Numbered from the stretch's first letter, positions 15,065-24,730 are shown. The stretch is DNA of 54,555 bases from Xenophilus sp. L33 (GCF_009765735.1 NZ_LMUW01000224.1:1-54555), one strand, 5' to 3'. Notes: generated by a model not told the origin, from the sequence alone. Made by a program: numbers and translations.

Positions 15065-17716
15065 TCAGATCCGGCGCCGGCGCGGCTTCGCCCGGGCGTT
15101 CGCCGCCGGCGCACGTTCCTGGCCGAAGACCAGCGCGTCCTTCACCGCGTCCCGGGTCGACTCCGGGTCCGCGTCACCGACCTGCACGGCGCCGCCCGCG
15201 GCCTTCTCCAGTTGCTCGACCATGCGCGCGATGCGATCGGCCACGTTCTCGTTCGACAACTTCTCGCGGAAGCGCTCGACCATCAGCGGGAAGGCGAAGG
15301 GCGTCGGCCGCACCAGCGCACGCAGCACCAGCCGCTGCGTCGCGATGCGGTCCAGGCTGGCGCGCAGCCGGCCGATCTCCAGTTCCTGCGCCAGCAGTTC
15401 CGCCTCGGCCTGCTGCAGGAGGCGGTTGGCCGGGTCGTACTTGCGGAACACCTCGTAGAACAGCGAGGACGAGGCCTGCAGCTGCTTGCTGCTGCGCTTC
15501 TCGCCCGGATAGCCCTGGAAGATCAGCCCCGAGACCCGCGCGATCTCCCGAAAGCGCCGGCGTGCCAGCTCGGTCGCGTTGAGCGAAGCCAGCACCTCGT
15601 GCAGCAAGGCGCTGCGTTCGTCGTGATGCGCGATCGCGTCCTGCGCCTGCGCGTCATGGCCGGGGCGCAGCACCTCGGGCAGCAAGGTCGGCCAGTCGAC
15701 CTCGGTGGCGCTCAAGAGCTCGAAGCCGTAGTCGTTGAAGGCGATCGAGAACGTGCGCGGCTGATGCTGCGCGACGCGCCAGGCGATCAGGTTGGCCAGG
15801 CCCAGGTGCACCGGCCGGCCGGCGAAGGGATAGAGGAACAGATGCCAGCCCTCGCGCGTCTTCAAGGTTTCGGCCAGCAGGGTCTGCGGCGTCGGCAGTG
15901 CCGACCAGCGCTGCTGGATCTCGAGCAGCGGCCGCACGCATTGCATCTCGGGCGACTCGTAGCGGCCTTCGTCGGCCAGCGCCAGCTGCTGCACGACCGC
16001 GTCGGCCAGGGTGCTCGACAAGGGCATGCGGCCGCCGTTCCAGCGCGGCACGGTGGCACGGCTGCCGCTGGCCTTGCGCACCCACGCGGTCATCTCGTGC
16101 ACCCGCACCAGCTCCAGCATGCGGCCGCCGAACAGGAAGGCATCGCCCGGCTTCATGCGGGCGACGAAGCTTTCCTCGACGCTGCCGATCTTGGCGCCGC
16201 GCAGGTACTGCACCGCCATGCTGGCATCGCTCACGATGGTGCCGATGTTCATGCGGTGCCGGCGCGCGAGCCGTGCGTCGGGCACGCGCCAGACGCCTTC
16301 GGCATCGGGCACCGCGCGGCGGTAGTCGGGGTAGGCGGCGAGCGATGCGCCGCCCTGCGAGACGAAGTCCAGGCACCACTGCCAGCTCTCGCGCGGCAGC
16401 CGCGCATAGGCGGCGGTGCTGCGCACCTCGTCGTAGAGCGCGTCCGGCACGAAGCCGCCGCCCAGCGCGATCGTGACCAGGTGCTGCACCAGCACGTCCA
16501 GCGGCTGCTCGGGCGAATGGCGTGCCTCGATGTGGCCGGCGGCGATCGCGGCGCGCGCGGCCGCGCCCTCGACCATCTCGATGCTGTGGGTCGGCACCAG
16601 CGTGATGCGCGACGGCCGTCCCGGCGCGTGGCCCGAGCGGCCGGCCCGCTGCAAGAGCCGCGCGACGCCCTTGGGCGAGCCGACCTGCAGCACCCGATCG
16701 ACAGGCAGGAAGTCGACGCCCAGGTCGAGGCTCGAGGTGCAGACCACCGCCTGCAGCTCGCCCTTCTTGAGGCCGAGCTCGACCCATTCGCGCACCTCGC
16801 GGTCGAGCGAGCCGTGGTGCAGAGCGATGCGGCCGGCCCACTCGGGCCGCGCCTCGAGCATCGCCTGATACCAGATCTCGGCCTGCGAGCGGGTGTTGGT
16901 GAAGACCAGCGTGGTGCCGCTGGCGGCGATCTCCTCGATCACCTGCGGCAGCATCGTGAGGCCGAGGTGGCCGCCCCATGGAAAGCGTTCGGCGCGGCCG
17001 GGCAGCAGCGAATCGACGACCAGCTTCTTGGGCACCTCGCCCTGCACCAGGAGGCCCTCGGACGCATCGCCCAGCAGGGTGCGCATCGCCTCCTGCAGGT
17101 TGCCGAGCGTGGCCGACATGCCCCAGACGGCCAGCTGCGCATTCCAGCGCCGCAGTCGCGCGAGCGCCAACTGCACCTGCACGCCGCGCTTGTTGCCGAG
17201 CAGCTCGTGCCATTCGTCGACCACCACCAGCCGCAGGCTGCCGAGCACCTCCGCGGCGTCGGCGCGCGCCAGCATCAGCGACAGGCTCTCGGGCGTGGTG
17301 ACCAGCACGGTCGGCAGCCGCAGGTTCTGCGCGCTGCGCTCGGCCGCGGAGGTGTCGCCGCTGCGGGCGCCGGCACTCCACGGCGCGATGTCCCCGGCGA
17401 GGCCGTCGAGCGCCTGCTGCAGCGCGCGCAGCGTGTCGGCGGCCAGCGCGCGCATCGGCGTGAGCCAGAGGACGGTGAGCGGCGGCGCGGGCTTGCGCTT
17501 CTTCGAGGCGGCCTGCGTCTCGTCCCGCGGCTTCGCCGGCGTCGCGAAGGCCAGCAGCGCGCCGAGCCAGACCGCATAGGTCTTGCCGGCGCCGGTGGTC
17601 GCATGCAGCAGCCCGGAGCGTCCCTGCGCGATCGCCTGCCAGACCTCGCGCTGGAAGGCGAAGGGCTTCCAGCCGCGCGCGGCGAACCAGGCATCGAGGG
17701 CGCGCCGCGTCGTCAT
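15065..17716 (-). CDS. Ligase-associated DEXH-box DNA helicase (Lhr-core family)
   Basis: Product of 883 aa. The start at ATG 17716 gives MTTRRALDAWFAARGWKPF and overlaps the ligase stop as ATGA. It is a superfamily 2 helicase: Q-like FQREVW, Walker A TTGAGKT (40-46), TPMRALA (motif Ia), TPES, DEWH (167-170, Walker B), SAT (motif III), then the second RecA domain with VCTSSLDLGVDF and QRAGRSGH (motif VI). A winged-helix and Lhr-core C-terminal region follows, ending in an Arg/Lys-rich tail. The family translocates 3-prime to 5-prime on single-stranded DNA and unwinds DNA or RNA:DNA hybrids. In the cluster it probably prepares substrates for the nucleases and ligase. Confidence 0.95.
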   Translation of the reverse strand: MTTRRALDAWFAARGWKPFAFQREVWQAIAQGRSGLLHATTGAGKTYAVWLGALLAFATPAKPRDETQAASKKRKPAPPLTVLWLTPMRALAADTLRALQQALDGLAGDIAPWSAGARSGDTSAAERSAQNLRLPTVLVTTPESLSLMLARADAAEVLGSLRLVVVDEWHELLGNKRGVQVQLALARLRRWNAQLAVWGMSATLGNLQEAMRTLLGDASEGLLVQGEVPKKLVVDSLLPGRAERFPWGGHLGLTMLPQVIEEIAASGTTLVFTNTRSQAEIWYQAMLEARPEWAGRIALHHGSLDREVREWVELGLKKGELQAVVCTSSLDLGVDFLPVDRVLQVGSPKGVARLLQRAGRSGHAPGRPSRITLVPTHSIEMVEGAAARAAIAAGHIEARHSPEQPLDVLVQHLVTIALGGGFVPDALYDEVRSTAAYARLPRESWQWCLDFVSQGGASLAAYPDYRRAVPDAEGVWRVPDARLARRHRMNIGTIVSDASMAVQYLRGAKIGSVEESFVARMKPGDAFLFGGRMLELVRVHEMTAWVRKASGSRATVPRWNGGRMPLSSTLADAVVQQLALADEGRYESPEMQCVRPLLEIQQRWSALPTPQTLLAETLKTREGWHLFLYPFAGRPVHLGLANLIAWRVAQHQPRTFSIAFNDYGFELLSATEVDWPTLLPEVLRPGHDAQAQDAIAHHDERSALLHEVLASLNATELARRRFREIARVSGLIFQGYPGEKRSSKQLQASSSLFYEVFRKYDPANRLLQQAEAELLAQELEIGRLRASLDRIATQRLVLRALVRPTPFAFPLMVERFREKLSNENVADRIARMVEQLEKAAGGAVQVGDADPESTRDAVKDALVFGQERAPAANARAKPRRRRI

Positions 17717-19359
17717 GCGGGCAGCAGCGCGGCCAGGGTCTGCAGGCTGTCGGCTTCCTCGACCGGCTTGTCCTCGCGCCAGCGCAGCATGCGCGGGAAG
17801 CGCACCGCGATGCCGCTCTTGTGGCGCGTGCTGAGGGCGATGCCCTCGAAGCCGAGCTCGAAGACCAGCGTCGGCCGGACGCTGCGGACCGGCCCGAAGC
17901 TCTCGATCGTGGTCTTGCGGATCACCGCGTCGACCCGCGCCATCTCGGCATCGGTGAGGCCCGAATAGGCCTTGGCGAAGGGCACCAGCTTGCGCTCGGG
18001 CGCCTCCGGCGGCGCGTCCCAGACCGCGAAGGTGTAGTCGCTGTAGAGGCTGGCGCGGCGGCCATGGCCGCGCTGGGCATAGACCAGCACCGCATCGATC
18101 GACAGCGGGTCGATCTTCCATTTCCACCAGACGCCGACCTCCTTGGTGCGGCCGACGCCGTAGTGCGCGTCACGCTGCTTGAGCATCATCCCCTCGACGC
18201 CCATCGCGCGGGCCTGCTCGCGCTGGCGCGCCAGGTCCTGCCAGTCGACGCCGTGCAGCATGGGGCTGGCGATCAGGTTCGGATGCGCGGCGCTCGCGAC
18301 CAGGTCGTCGAGCAGCGCGCGACGCTCCTGCTGCGGCAGCGCGCGCAGGTCGCGGCCCTGCCATTCGAGCAGGTCGTAGGCCAGCAGCACCACCGGGATC
18401 TCGCGCAGCAGCTTGGCGCCCAGCGTCTTGCGACCGATGCGGCGCTGCAGTTCGGCGAAGGGCTGCACCTTGTCCTCGCGCCAGACCACGATCTCGCCGT
18501 CGACCACCGTGCCGTCCGGCAGCGCCTCGCCGAGGGTCGCGAGTTCGGGAAAGCGGTCGGTGACCAGCTCCTCGCCGCGCGACCACAGCCAGACCTGCCC
18601 GGCGCGCTTGACCAGCTGCGCGCGGATGCCGTCCCACTTCCATTCGACGATCCACTGCGCCGGCGTGCCGAGCAGCGTGTCGAAGCTCTCCAGCGGCTGG
18701 TTGAAGGGATGCGCGAGAAAGAAGGGATAGGGCTCGCCGCTGGTCTTCTGGTCGAGCTCGCCGTGGCTCTCGGGCGCGATCAGCGCCGCGTAGTCGGCGG
18801 CGCTCGGCTGGCCGGCGATGTGGGTGTAGCCCATGAGCCGCTGCGCCACCCGCTTGGCGTCCAGCGCGCCAACCGCCGCCAGCGCCTGCGTCACCTGCAG
18901 CCGCGAGACGCCGACCCGGAAGCCGCCGGTGATGAGCTTGAAGTAGACCAGCCGCTCCTCGATGGCGAGCCGCCGCCACTGCGCGCGCAGCGTATCGGCG
19001 AGCACATCGGGCGCGGTCTTGCGCAGCGGCAGCAGGTGCGCTTCGATCCACTCCGCCAGGCCCATGTCGTGCGATTCGGTCGGTGGCGGCAGTAGCAGCG
19101 AGATGGTCTCGGCCAGGTCGCCGACGGCCTCGTAGCTTTCGTCGAAGAGCCACTCGGGCAGGCCCGCCGCCTCCTGCGCGAGCAGGCGCAGCAGGCTGGC
19201 CGGCACCAGCTGCCGCGGCTTGCCGCCGGCCAGGAAGTAGACCGCCCAGGCGGCATCGCGCGGCGCCGCTTCCCGCAGGTAGCGCTGCAGGGCGGCCTGC
19301 TTCGCCAGGTTCGACGTCGTGGTGTCGAGCTCGCGGTAGAGCGCGGCGAACTGCTTCAT
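17713..19359 (-). CDS. ATP-dependent DNA ligase (repair-cluster type)
   Basis: Product of 548 aa. An N-terminal DNA-binding domain (about 1-215) is followed by the adenylation domain with nucleophile Lys241 in motif I (EWKWDGIRAQ), RGEE (motif Ia/III area), VDGEIVVW (motif IIIa), EGMMLK (motif IV) and WWKWK (motif V). The C-terminal OB fold ends with motif VI-like RFPRMLRWREDK. Family members form a ligase-AMP intermediate with ATP and seal nicks. It is distinct from the NAD-dependent replicative LigA and lacks the primase and nuclease domains of NHEJ LigD. ATGA overlaps at both ends (19356-19359 and 17713-17716) bind it into one translational unit with the exonuclease and helicase. Confidence 0.95.
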   Translation of the reverse strand: MKQFAALYRELDTTTSNLAKQAALQRYLREAAPRDAAWAVYFLAGGKPRQLVPASLLRLLAQEAAGLPEWLFDESYEAVGDLAETISLLLPPPTESHDMGLAEWIEAHLLPLRKTAPDVLADTLRAQWRRLAIEERLVYFKLITGGFRVGVSRLQVTQALAAVGALDAKRVAQRLMGYTHIAGQPSAADYAALIAPESHGELDQKTSGEPYPFFLAHPFNQPLESFDTLLGTPAQWIVEWKWDGIRAQLVKRAGQVWLWSRGEELVTDRFPELATLGEALPDGTVVDGEIVVWREDKVQPFAELQRRIGRKTLGAKLLREIPVVLLAYDLLEWQGRDLRALPQQERRALLDDLVASAAHPNLIASPMLHGVDWQDLARQREQARAMGVEGMMLKQRDAHYGVGRTKEVGVWWKWKIDPLSIDAVLVYAQRGHGRRASLYSDYTFAVWDAPPEAPERKLVPFAKAYSGLTDAEMARVDAVIRKTTIESFGPVRSVRPTLVFELGFEGIALSTRHKSGIAVRFPRMLRWREDKPVEEADSLQTLAALLPA

Positions 19360-20462
19360 GCGGCGCGGTCTTCGGAAGGTGTGTCGATGGGCGCCGCTTG
19401 TGGTGGCTTGGCGGGCTCGCCCTCCGAATCCTCGTCCCCGTATTCGGTCTTGAAGCCCTGTGCGTCCAGCCCCGCCTCGCGCAGCCAACGCACGAGCACC
19501 GCGACGCTGCCATGCGTGACGAAGACGCGCTCCGCACCGGTGCCGGCGATCGCCTGCTGCAGGCCGGGCCAGTCGGCATGGTCCGACATGACGAAGCCGC
19601 GGTCGACGCCGCGCCGGCGCCGGGTGCCGCGCAACTGCATCCAGCCGCTGGCGAAGGCATCCGAGTAGTTGCCGAAGCGCCGCATCCACGGCGTGCCCTG
19701 CGCCGACGGCGGCGCCAGCACCAGCGCCTGCTTGAGCAGCGCCGCATCGACGCCCGGATCCGTCACCCGCAAGGTCGGCGGCAGGTCGACGCCGGCCGCG
19801 CGGTAGACCGCATCGAGCGGCTCGACCGCGCCGTGCACCACGATCGGCCCGATGCTGCGGTCGACCCCGTGCAGGATGCGCTGCGCCTTGCCGAAGGCAT
19901 AGCAGAGCAGCACCGAGGCGCGGCCCTGCGCCGCGTTGGACCGCCACCAGTCGTCGATCTCCTTGAACAGCGCGGCCTGCGTCGGCCAGCGGTAGATCGG
20001 CAGGCCGAAGGTCGACTCGGTGATGAAGGTGTCGCAGGGCACCGGCTCGAAGGGCGTGCAGGTGCCGTCGGGCTCGGTCTTGTAGTCGCCGGACGCCACC
20101 CAGACGCGTCCCGCATGTTCGAGCCGCACCTGCGCCGAGCCGAGCACGTGGCCGGCCGGATGCAGCGACAGCCGCACGCCGTGATGCTCGATCGCCTCGC
20201 CGTAGGGCAAGGTCTGCAGCGTGATGTCGCCCAGGCGGGTGCGCAGGATGCCTTCGCTGTCGGTCTGCGCCAGGTAGTGGCCGTGGCCGACCCGCGCGTG
20301 GTCGGAATGGGCATGCGTGATGACCGCCCGCTCGACCGGCCGCCAGGGGTCGATGTAGAAGTCGCCGGGCGGGCAGTAGAGGCCTTCGGGCCGGGCCACC
20401 ACGAGGTCGCCGAAGTCGGCGCGAGCAGCGATGTCGGGCGTGTCGTTCATGCGTGCGGCCAT
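19356..20462 (-). CDS. Ligase-associated MBL-fold DNA exonuclease
   Basis: Product of 368 aa from ATG 20462; an internal ATG at residue 5 is an equally possible start. It is a metallo-beta-lactamase/beta-CASP nuclease related to SNM1/Pso2. Metal motif HAHSDH (His50 to His55) follows the ITHAHSD pattern, HPAGHVLGSAQ (about 101-111) supplies another metal His, SGDYKTEP gives the Asp, and MSDHADW gives a late His. A charged, low-complexity tail of about 35 residues ends the protein. It is the first gene of the four-gene repair cluster and presumably trims DNA ends before ligation. The 77 bases upstream to the LysR remnant carry no obvious promoter consensus. Confidence 0.93.
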   Translation of the reverse strand: MAARMNDTPDIAARADFGDLVVARPEGLYCPPGDFYIDPWRPVERAVITHAHSDHARVGHGHYLAQTDSEGILRTRLGDITLQTLPYGEAIEHHGVRLSLHPAGHVLGSAQVRLEHAGRVWVASGDYKTEPDGTCTPFEPVPCDTFITESTFGLPIYRWPTQAALFKEIDDWWRSNAAQGRASVLLCYAFGKAQRILHGVDRSIGPIVVHGAVEPLDAVYRAAGVDLPPTLRVTDPGVDAALLKQALVLAPPSAQGTPWMRRFGNYSDAFASGWMQLRGTRRRRGVDRGFVMSDHADWPGLQQAIAGTGAERVFVTHGSVAVLVRWLREAGLDAQGFKTEYGDEDSEGEPAKPPQAAPIDTPSEDRAA

Positions 20463-20539
20463 CGTAGGACCTGCGCGGCCGCGACGCCATTCAGCCGGCC
20501 GCGATGCGCTGTGGGCGTCGGCCTACGCGCGCATGGACG

Positions 20540-21484
20540 CTAGATCGAAGCCGGCGCGTCCGGCTCCGCGAACATCTCGGTGATCAGGCCGCGCAGCCAC
20601 CGGTGGCCCGGGTCGTTCTCCATGCGGCTGTGCCACATCAGGCGGTGATGGCGCGGCGCGGCCGGCACCGGCGGATCGCGCACGCACAGGCGCGAGCCGT
20701 AGGTGGCGAAGTCGACGATCGGCGTGCCGATCACCGCGAGCAGGTCGGTCGCCACGACGATCGGCGGGATGGCCACGAAGTTGTTCACCGTCATCACGAT
20801 GTCGCGCTTGAGGCCCTTGCCGGCCAGGATGGTGTCGTAGAGCGCCGCCGTCTGGCCGGGCAGCAGCACCGACACGTGCCGCGCCGACAGGTAGCGCTCC
20901 AGCGTCAGCTCGCCCTGCGCGAGCGGATGGTCGTGGCGCATCAGGCAGACCTGCAGGTACGGCCAGAGCATCTGGATGCGCAGGCCGCGCATCGTGCCAA
21001 TGTCGTCGAGCAGCGTGCCCATGACCAGGTCGAGCTCGCCGCGCTCGAGCAGGCCGGGCGAGCCCATCAGGGAATAGGGCTTGACGTCGATCCGGATGTT
21101 CGGCGCGGCCGTCTGCAGGCGCTGCGCCAGGCGCGGCATGATCAGGCCGACCGAGTAGTCGGTCATGCCGATCTAGAACTGGCCCCTGTAGGTCACGGGG
21201 TCGAAGTCGCGCGGCTCCAGTGCCTCCTGGAGGCCGCGGTAATGGGCTTCGAGCTGCGCCCACAACTGGCGCCCTCGCACGGTGGGTTGGACGCCGTTCG
21301 CGCTGGTCTCGAAGAGGGGATCGCCGAGGGTCTCGCGCAGCCGCGCGAGCGAGCTGCTGATGGCCGATTGCGTGCGGTGCAGCTTGAGCCCCGCGCGCGT
21401 CACGTTGCCTTCGGTCATCAACGCGTCGTAGACGTGCAGGAGGTTCAGGTCGAGCGCCGGGAACGACCTCGTGATTGTTTTCAT
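20540..21484 (-). pseudogene. LysR-family transcriptional regulator interrupted by in-frame amber stop
   Basis: One continuous frame of 314 codons broken only by TAG at codon 104 (21175-21173). Codons 1-103 hold a complete LysR winged HTH (LDLNLLHVYDALMTEGNVTR, then KLHRTQSAISSSLARLRETL). After the TAG the frame continues Ile-Gly-Met-Thr-Asp-Tyr into a full effector-binding domain of about 208 residues with LysR features (GELDLVMG, LPGQTAALYDT). LysR proteins normally run straight through this hinge, so a single substitution explains the break. Either fragment could be translated, as ATG 21166 reopens the frame, but a functional regulator would need the amber read. It may be a true pseudogene, a recent mutation or a base-call error. 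Confidence 0.85.
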
Positions 21485-21544
21485 GCCGCCGCTCGCTCCT
21501 CGTCGACGGAGCGTCCGCCGGTGGCGGTCAGTGTAGGGACATTT

Positions 21545-22711
21545 TCAGAAGGCCGTCCATTTCGACGCGCTGGCCGCCGACGCCACTGTGCGTTCGATGA
21601 AACGCACACCGCGCGCACCGTCCTCGACCCGCGGGTAGTCGGCCGCCACCGGATCGGCCGCGACGCCCTCGAGCCGCGCGCGGATGTCCGCGACCACGCC
21701 GCCGTAGACGTTCGCGAAGGCCTCGATGAAGGCTTCCGGATGGCCGCTCGGCAGGCGCGTCGCGCGCCGCGCCGCATCGTGCAGCCAGGGCGAGCCGCGG
21801 GTCAGGATGCGCTTGGGTCCGTCGTGCGGGAGGTGCGTGAGGCGGTTGGGTTCCTCCTGCCGCCATTCGAGCGTGCCGAGCGTGCCCGACACCCGCAGGC
21901 GCAAGTCGTTCTCCAGTCCGGCGTTGACCTGCGAGGCGATCAGCACGCCGCGCGCGCCGCCCCGAAAACGCAGCAGCAGGCTGCCGTCGTCGTCGAGCGC
22001 ACGACCGGGCACCAGCGACGACAGGTCGGCGCAAAGGCTCTCGATCTCCAGGCCGGTCACGGTCGCCACCAGGTTCTCGGCGTGCGAGCCGATGTCGCCG
22101 ATCGCGCCGCCCGCGCCGCTCTGCGCCGGGTCGCTGCGCCAGGCCGCCTGCTTGTTGCCGGAAGCCTCCAGCCGGGTCGCGAGCCAGCCCTGGTTGTATT
22201 CGACGACCACCTTGCGCAGCTCGCCGATCTCGCCGGCACGCACCATCGCGCGCGCCTGCCGGACCATCGGGTAGCCGGTGTAGTTGTAGGTGACGCCGAA
22301 CACGGTGCCTTGGCGCGCGACCGCCTGCACCAGCGCATCGGCCTCGGCGCCGGTGTGCACCAGCGGCTTGTCGCAGACCACGTGGAAGCCGGCCTCGACG
22401 AAAGCCTGAGCTACGGGGAAGTGCAGGTGGTTCGGCGTGACGATCGACACGAAGTCGATGCGCTCATCGGCCGGCCGCTTGCGTTCGTCGTCGAGCAGCG
22501 CGCGCCAGTCGCCGTGGTTGCGGTCGCCGGCGAGGAAGAGGTCGCGGCCCGACGCCCGCGCCCGCTCGGCGTCGGCCGACAGCGCGGCCGCGACCAGCTC
22601 GACCTGGCCGTCGAGCGCGATCGCGCTGCGGTGCACCGCGCCGATGAAGGCGCCGCGGCCGCCGCCCACCATCGCGTAGCGCAGCTTGCGTTGAGCGCTC
22701 GGCTCGGCCAT
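21545..22711 (-). CDS. Gfo/Idh/MocA family oxidoreductase
   Basis: Product of 388 aa. The N-terminal Rossmann fold has the motif YAMVGGGRGAFIGAVH (about 12-27). IDFVSIVTPNHLH and the active-site Lys segment CDKPLV follow, the standard EKP/DKP motif. The C-terminal alpha/beta domain carries GGAIGDIGSHAENL, where the D-x-x-x-H pair is typical of inositol or sugar dehydrogenases. It presumably oxidises a polyol, sugar or sugar derivative with NAD(P). It starts on the stop of the binding-protein gene (TGATG) and is the last gene of the ROK-ABC operon, so its substrate is probably what that transporter imports. The exact substrate cannot be told. Confidence 0.92.
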   Translation of the reverse strand: MAEPSAQRKLRYAMVGGGRGAFIGAVHRSAIALDGQVELVAAALSADAERARASGRDLFLAGDRNHGDWRALLDDERKRPADERIDFVSIVTPNHLHFPVAQAFVEAGFHVVCDKPLVHTGAEADALVQAVARQGTVFGVTYNYTGYPMVRQARAMVRAGEIGELRKVVVEYNQGWLATRLEASGNKQAAWRSDPAQSGAGGAIGDIGSHAENLVATVTGLEIESLCADLSSLVPGRALDDDGSLLLRFRGGARGVLIASQVNAGLENDLRLRVSGTLGTLEWRQEEPNRLTHLPHDGPKRILTRGSPWLHDAARRATRLPSGHPEAFIEAFANVYGGVVADIRARLEGVAADPVAADYPRVEDGARGVRFIERTVASAASASKWTAF

Positions 22712-23673
22712 CAGAACGGCGAATCCGGGTGGTAGAAGGTCTTCGCGTTGTCCTTGGTGATCAGCACCGACGGGATGATCGTGGTCGCCGGCAGCTTCTC
22801 GCCCTTGAGTCGCGCCTCGGCCGTGAGCTTGATCGCGTCGTAGATGAACTTCGGCGAATAGCTGACGTCGGCCTGGATGCGCGGGTCCTTGTCGTCCAGG
22901 ATGGTCTTGACCATGCCCTTGGCGCCGGCACCGCCGAAGACCACCAGGATGTCGTTGCGCTTGGCCTGCTCGATCGCCTTCAGCACGCCGACCGCCATGT
23001 CGTCGTCGGCGGCCCAGATGGCGTCGATCTTCTTGAAGCGGGTGAGGTAGTCCTGCGTGACCTTGAAGGCGTCGTCGCGGTTCCAGTTGGCGTACTTGGC
23101 ATCCAGCAGCGTGATGTCGGGATAGTTCTTGAGCACGCTGTTGAAGGCGTCCATGCGCTCGTTGTCCAGCGTGGTCGCGATGCCGCGCAGCGCCACCACG
23201 TTGCCCTTGCCGTTGAGCTTCTTGGCGATGTACTCGGCCGGGATCTTGCCGAAGGCGGTGTTGTCGCCGGCCACGTAGGCGTCCTGGATGCTCGGGTCGG
23301 TCAGGCCGCGGTCGACCACCGTCACGTACACGCCCTTGGCCTTGACCTGCTCGACCGGCTTGGTGAGTGCGGCCGACTCGAAGGGGAAGACCACCAGCGT
23401 GTTGATCTTGGTCACCGTCGCCAGGTCCTGCAGCTGGTTGGCCTGCTCGGGCGCGTTGGCGGCGGTCTTGATCGTGATCTTCAGGTCCTTGTGCTCCTTC
23501 TCGAGGTCCTTCTTCGCCTGGTTGGCCCAGTAGTTGATGCCGCCCATGAAGCTGTGCGTGGCCGCCGGGATCGAGACGCCGAGGCTGACCGGCTGGTCGG
23601 CCAGGGCCGGCAAGGCCGCGAGGCTCGCGGCGGTGATCGCGGTGAGCGCCAGTCTTCGAGTGAATGAAGTCAT
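22711..23673 (-). CDS. Sugar ABC transporter periplasmic substrate-binding protein (RbsB-like)
   Basis: Product of 320 aa. A signal peptide (TRRLALTAITAASLAALPALA) is cleaved before DQPVSLGVSIP. It is a type I periplasmic-binding fold (Peripla_BP_4): HSFMGGINYWANQAKKDLEK, TLVVFPFESAALT, YVTVVDRGLTD with the conserved D-R, AGDNTAFG, ALRGIATTLDNERMDAF and IWAADDDMAVGVLKAIEQA. It binds a monosaccharide or polyol and delivers it to the permease encoded 43 bases upstream. High expression relative to the membrane genes is usual; no stem-loop is evident in the short gap. Confidence 0.94.
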   Translation of the reverse strand: MTSFTRRLALTAITAASLAALPALADQPVSLGVSIPAATHSFMGGINYWANQAKKDLEKEHKDLKITIKTAANAPEQANQLQDLATVTKINTLVVFPFESAALTKPVEQVKAKGVYVTVVDRGLTDPSIQDAYVAGDNTAFGKIPAEYIAKKLNGKGNVVALRGIATTLDNERMDAFNSVLKNYPDITLLDAKYANWNRDDAFKVTQDYLTRFKKIDAIWAADDDMAVGVLKAIEQAKRNDILVVFGGAGAKGMVKTILDDKDPRIQADVSYSPKFIYDAIKLTAEARLKGEKLPATTIIPSVLITKDNAKTFYHPDSPF

Positions 23674-23716
23674 TGCTGTGTCTCCTGTTGTGATGGATGG
23701 GAAGGAACGGCGAGGC

Positions 23717-24730
23717 CTACCGGCGGCCTCTCTGAAGAAACGCGACCACGATGATCACGAAGCCCTGCACCGCGGCGTTCAGGTACACGCTGATGATGCT
23801 GGTGAGGTTGAGGATGTTGCTGATCACCGAGAGCAGGATGGCGCCGATGACGGTGCCGGTGATGCTGCCGGCGCCGCCCTTGAGCGCGGTGCCGCCGACG
23901 ATCACCGCGGCGATCGCCTCCAGCTCCCACAGGAGGCCGGTGGTCGGCGAGGCCGAACCCAGGCGCGGCACGTACAGCAGCGTGGCGATGCCGACGCACA
24001 CGCCCAGCAGCACGTAGGTCATGATCTTCACGCCGTCGACGCCGACCGCGGCGTAGCGGGCCACCTGCTCGTTCGAGCCGATCGCCTGCACGTAGCGGCC
24101 GTAGGCGGTGCGGTTGAGGATCACGCCGCCGACGATCGCCACCACGAGGAAGACCCACACCGGGATCGGCACGCCGACGAGGCTGCCGTAGTAGACCGGC
24201 GCGTAGAGGTCCGACAGGTCGTTGTCCAGCGTGAGCGCGCCGCCGTCGGCGAAGTAGGTGAGGTAGGCACGGAAGATGCCGAGCGTGCCCAGCGTCACGA
24301 TGAAGGGCTCGATCCGGCCCTTGGTGATGAGCAGCCCGTGCGCCAGCCCGAACAGCGCGCCCAGCACCACCGCCAGCACCGCGCCGAGCACCACCGCCAT
24401 CAGCGGCGAGCCCAGTCGCGGCGCCATCGCGTTGATGAACATGATCACGCAGCCGGCGATCAGCGCCGCCATCGAGCCGACCGACAGGTCGATGCCGCCC
24501 GAGATGATCACGAAGCACATGCCGACCGCGATGATGCCGATGAAGGCGGTGCGCGTGAGCACGTTCATCGCGTTGTCGACCGTCGCGAAGTCGCTGTTGA
24601 GCAGGGTGCCGGCGATGCACAGCAGCACCAGGCCGACGACCGGCCCGTAGCCGCGCAGGCGCTCGGTCCAGCGCGGGCGGTCGGGCGGGCGATGCGCCGT
24701 GTCGGCGCTAGCTTGTGGTTCCGGTGGCAT
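23717..24730 (-). CDS. Sugar ABC transporter permease (RbsC-like)
   Basis: Product of 337 aa of BPD_transp_2 type with about 8-10 hydrophobic segments. Family motifs are visible: MCFVIISGGIDLSVGSMAAL (the IDLSVG loop), HGLLITKGRIEPFIVTLGTL (the P-x-x-I-x-T-L-G motif) and GGTALKGGAGSITGTVIGA. The start ATG 24730 lies inside the 3-prime end of the ATPase gene (23-base overlap), so they are translationally coupled. It works as a homodimer forming the channel with the double-domain ATPase. Confidence 0.94.
   Translation of the reverse strand: MPPEPQASADTAHRPPDRPRWTERLRGYGPVVGLVLLCIAGTLLNSDFATVDNAMNVLTRTAFIGIIAVGMCFVIISGGIDLSVGSMAALIAGCVIMFINAMAPRLGSPLMAVVLGAVLAVVLGALFGLAHGLLITKGRIEPFIVTLGTLGIFRAYLTYFADGGALTLDNDLSDLYAPVYYGSLVGVPIPVWVFLVVAIVGGVILNRTAYGRYVQAIGSNEQVARYAAVGVDGVKIMTYVLLGVCVGIATLLYVPRLGSASPTTGLLWELEAIAAVIVGGTALKGGAGSITGTVIGAILLSVISNILNLTSIISVYLNAAVQGFVIIVVAFLQRGRR

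Noticed and set aside
15212..17968. A 918-codon open frame on the + strand
   Set aside because: Antisense to the Lhr-like helicase with intact DEXH motifs.
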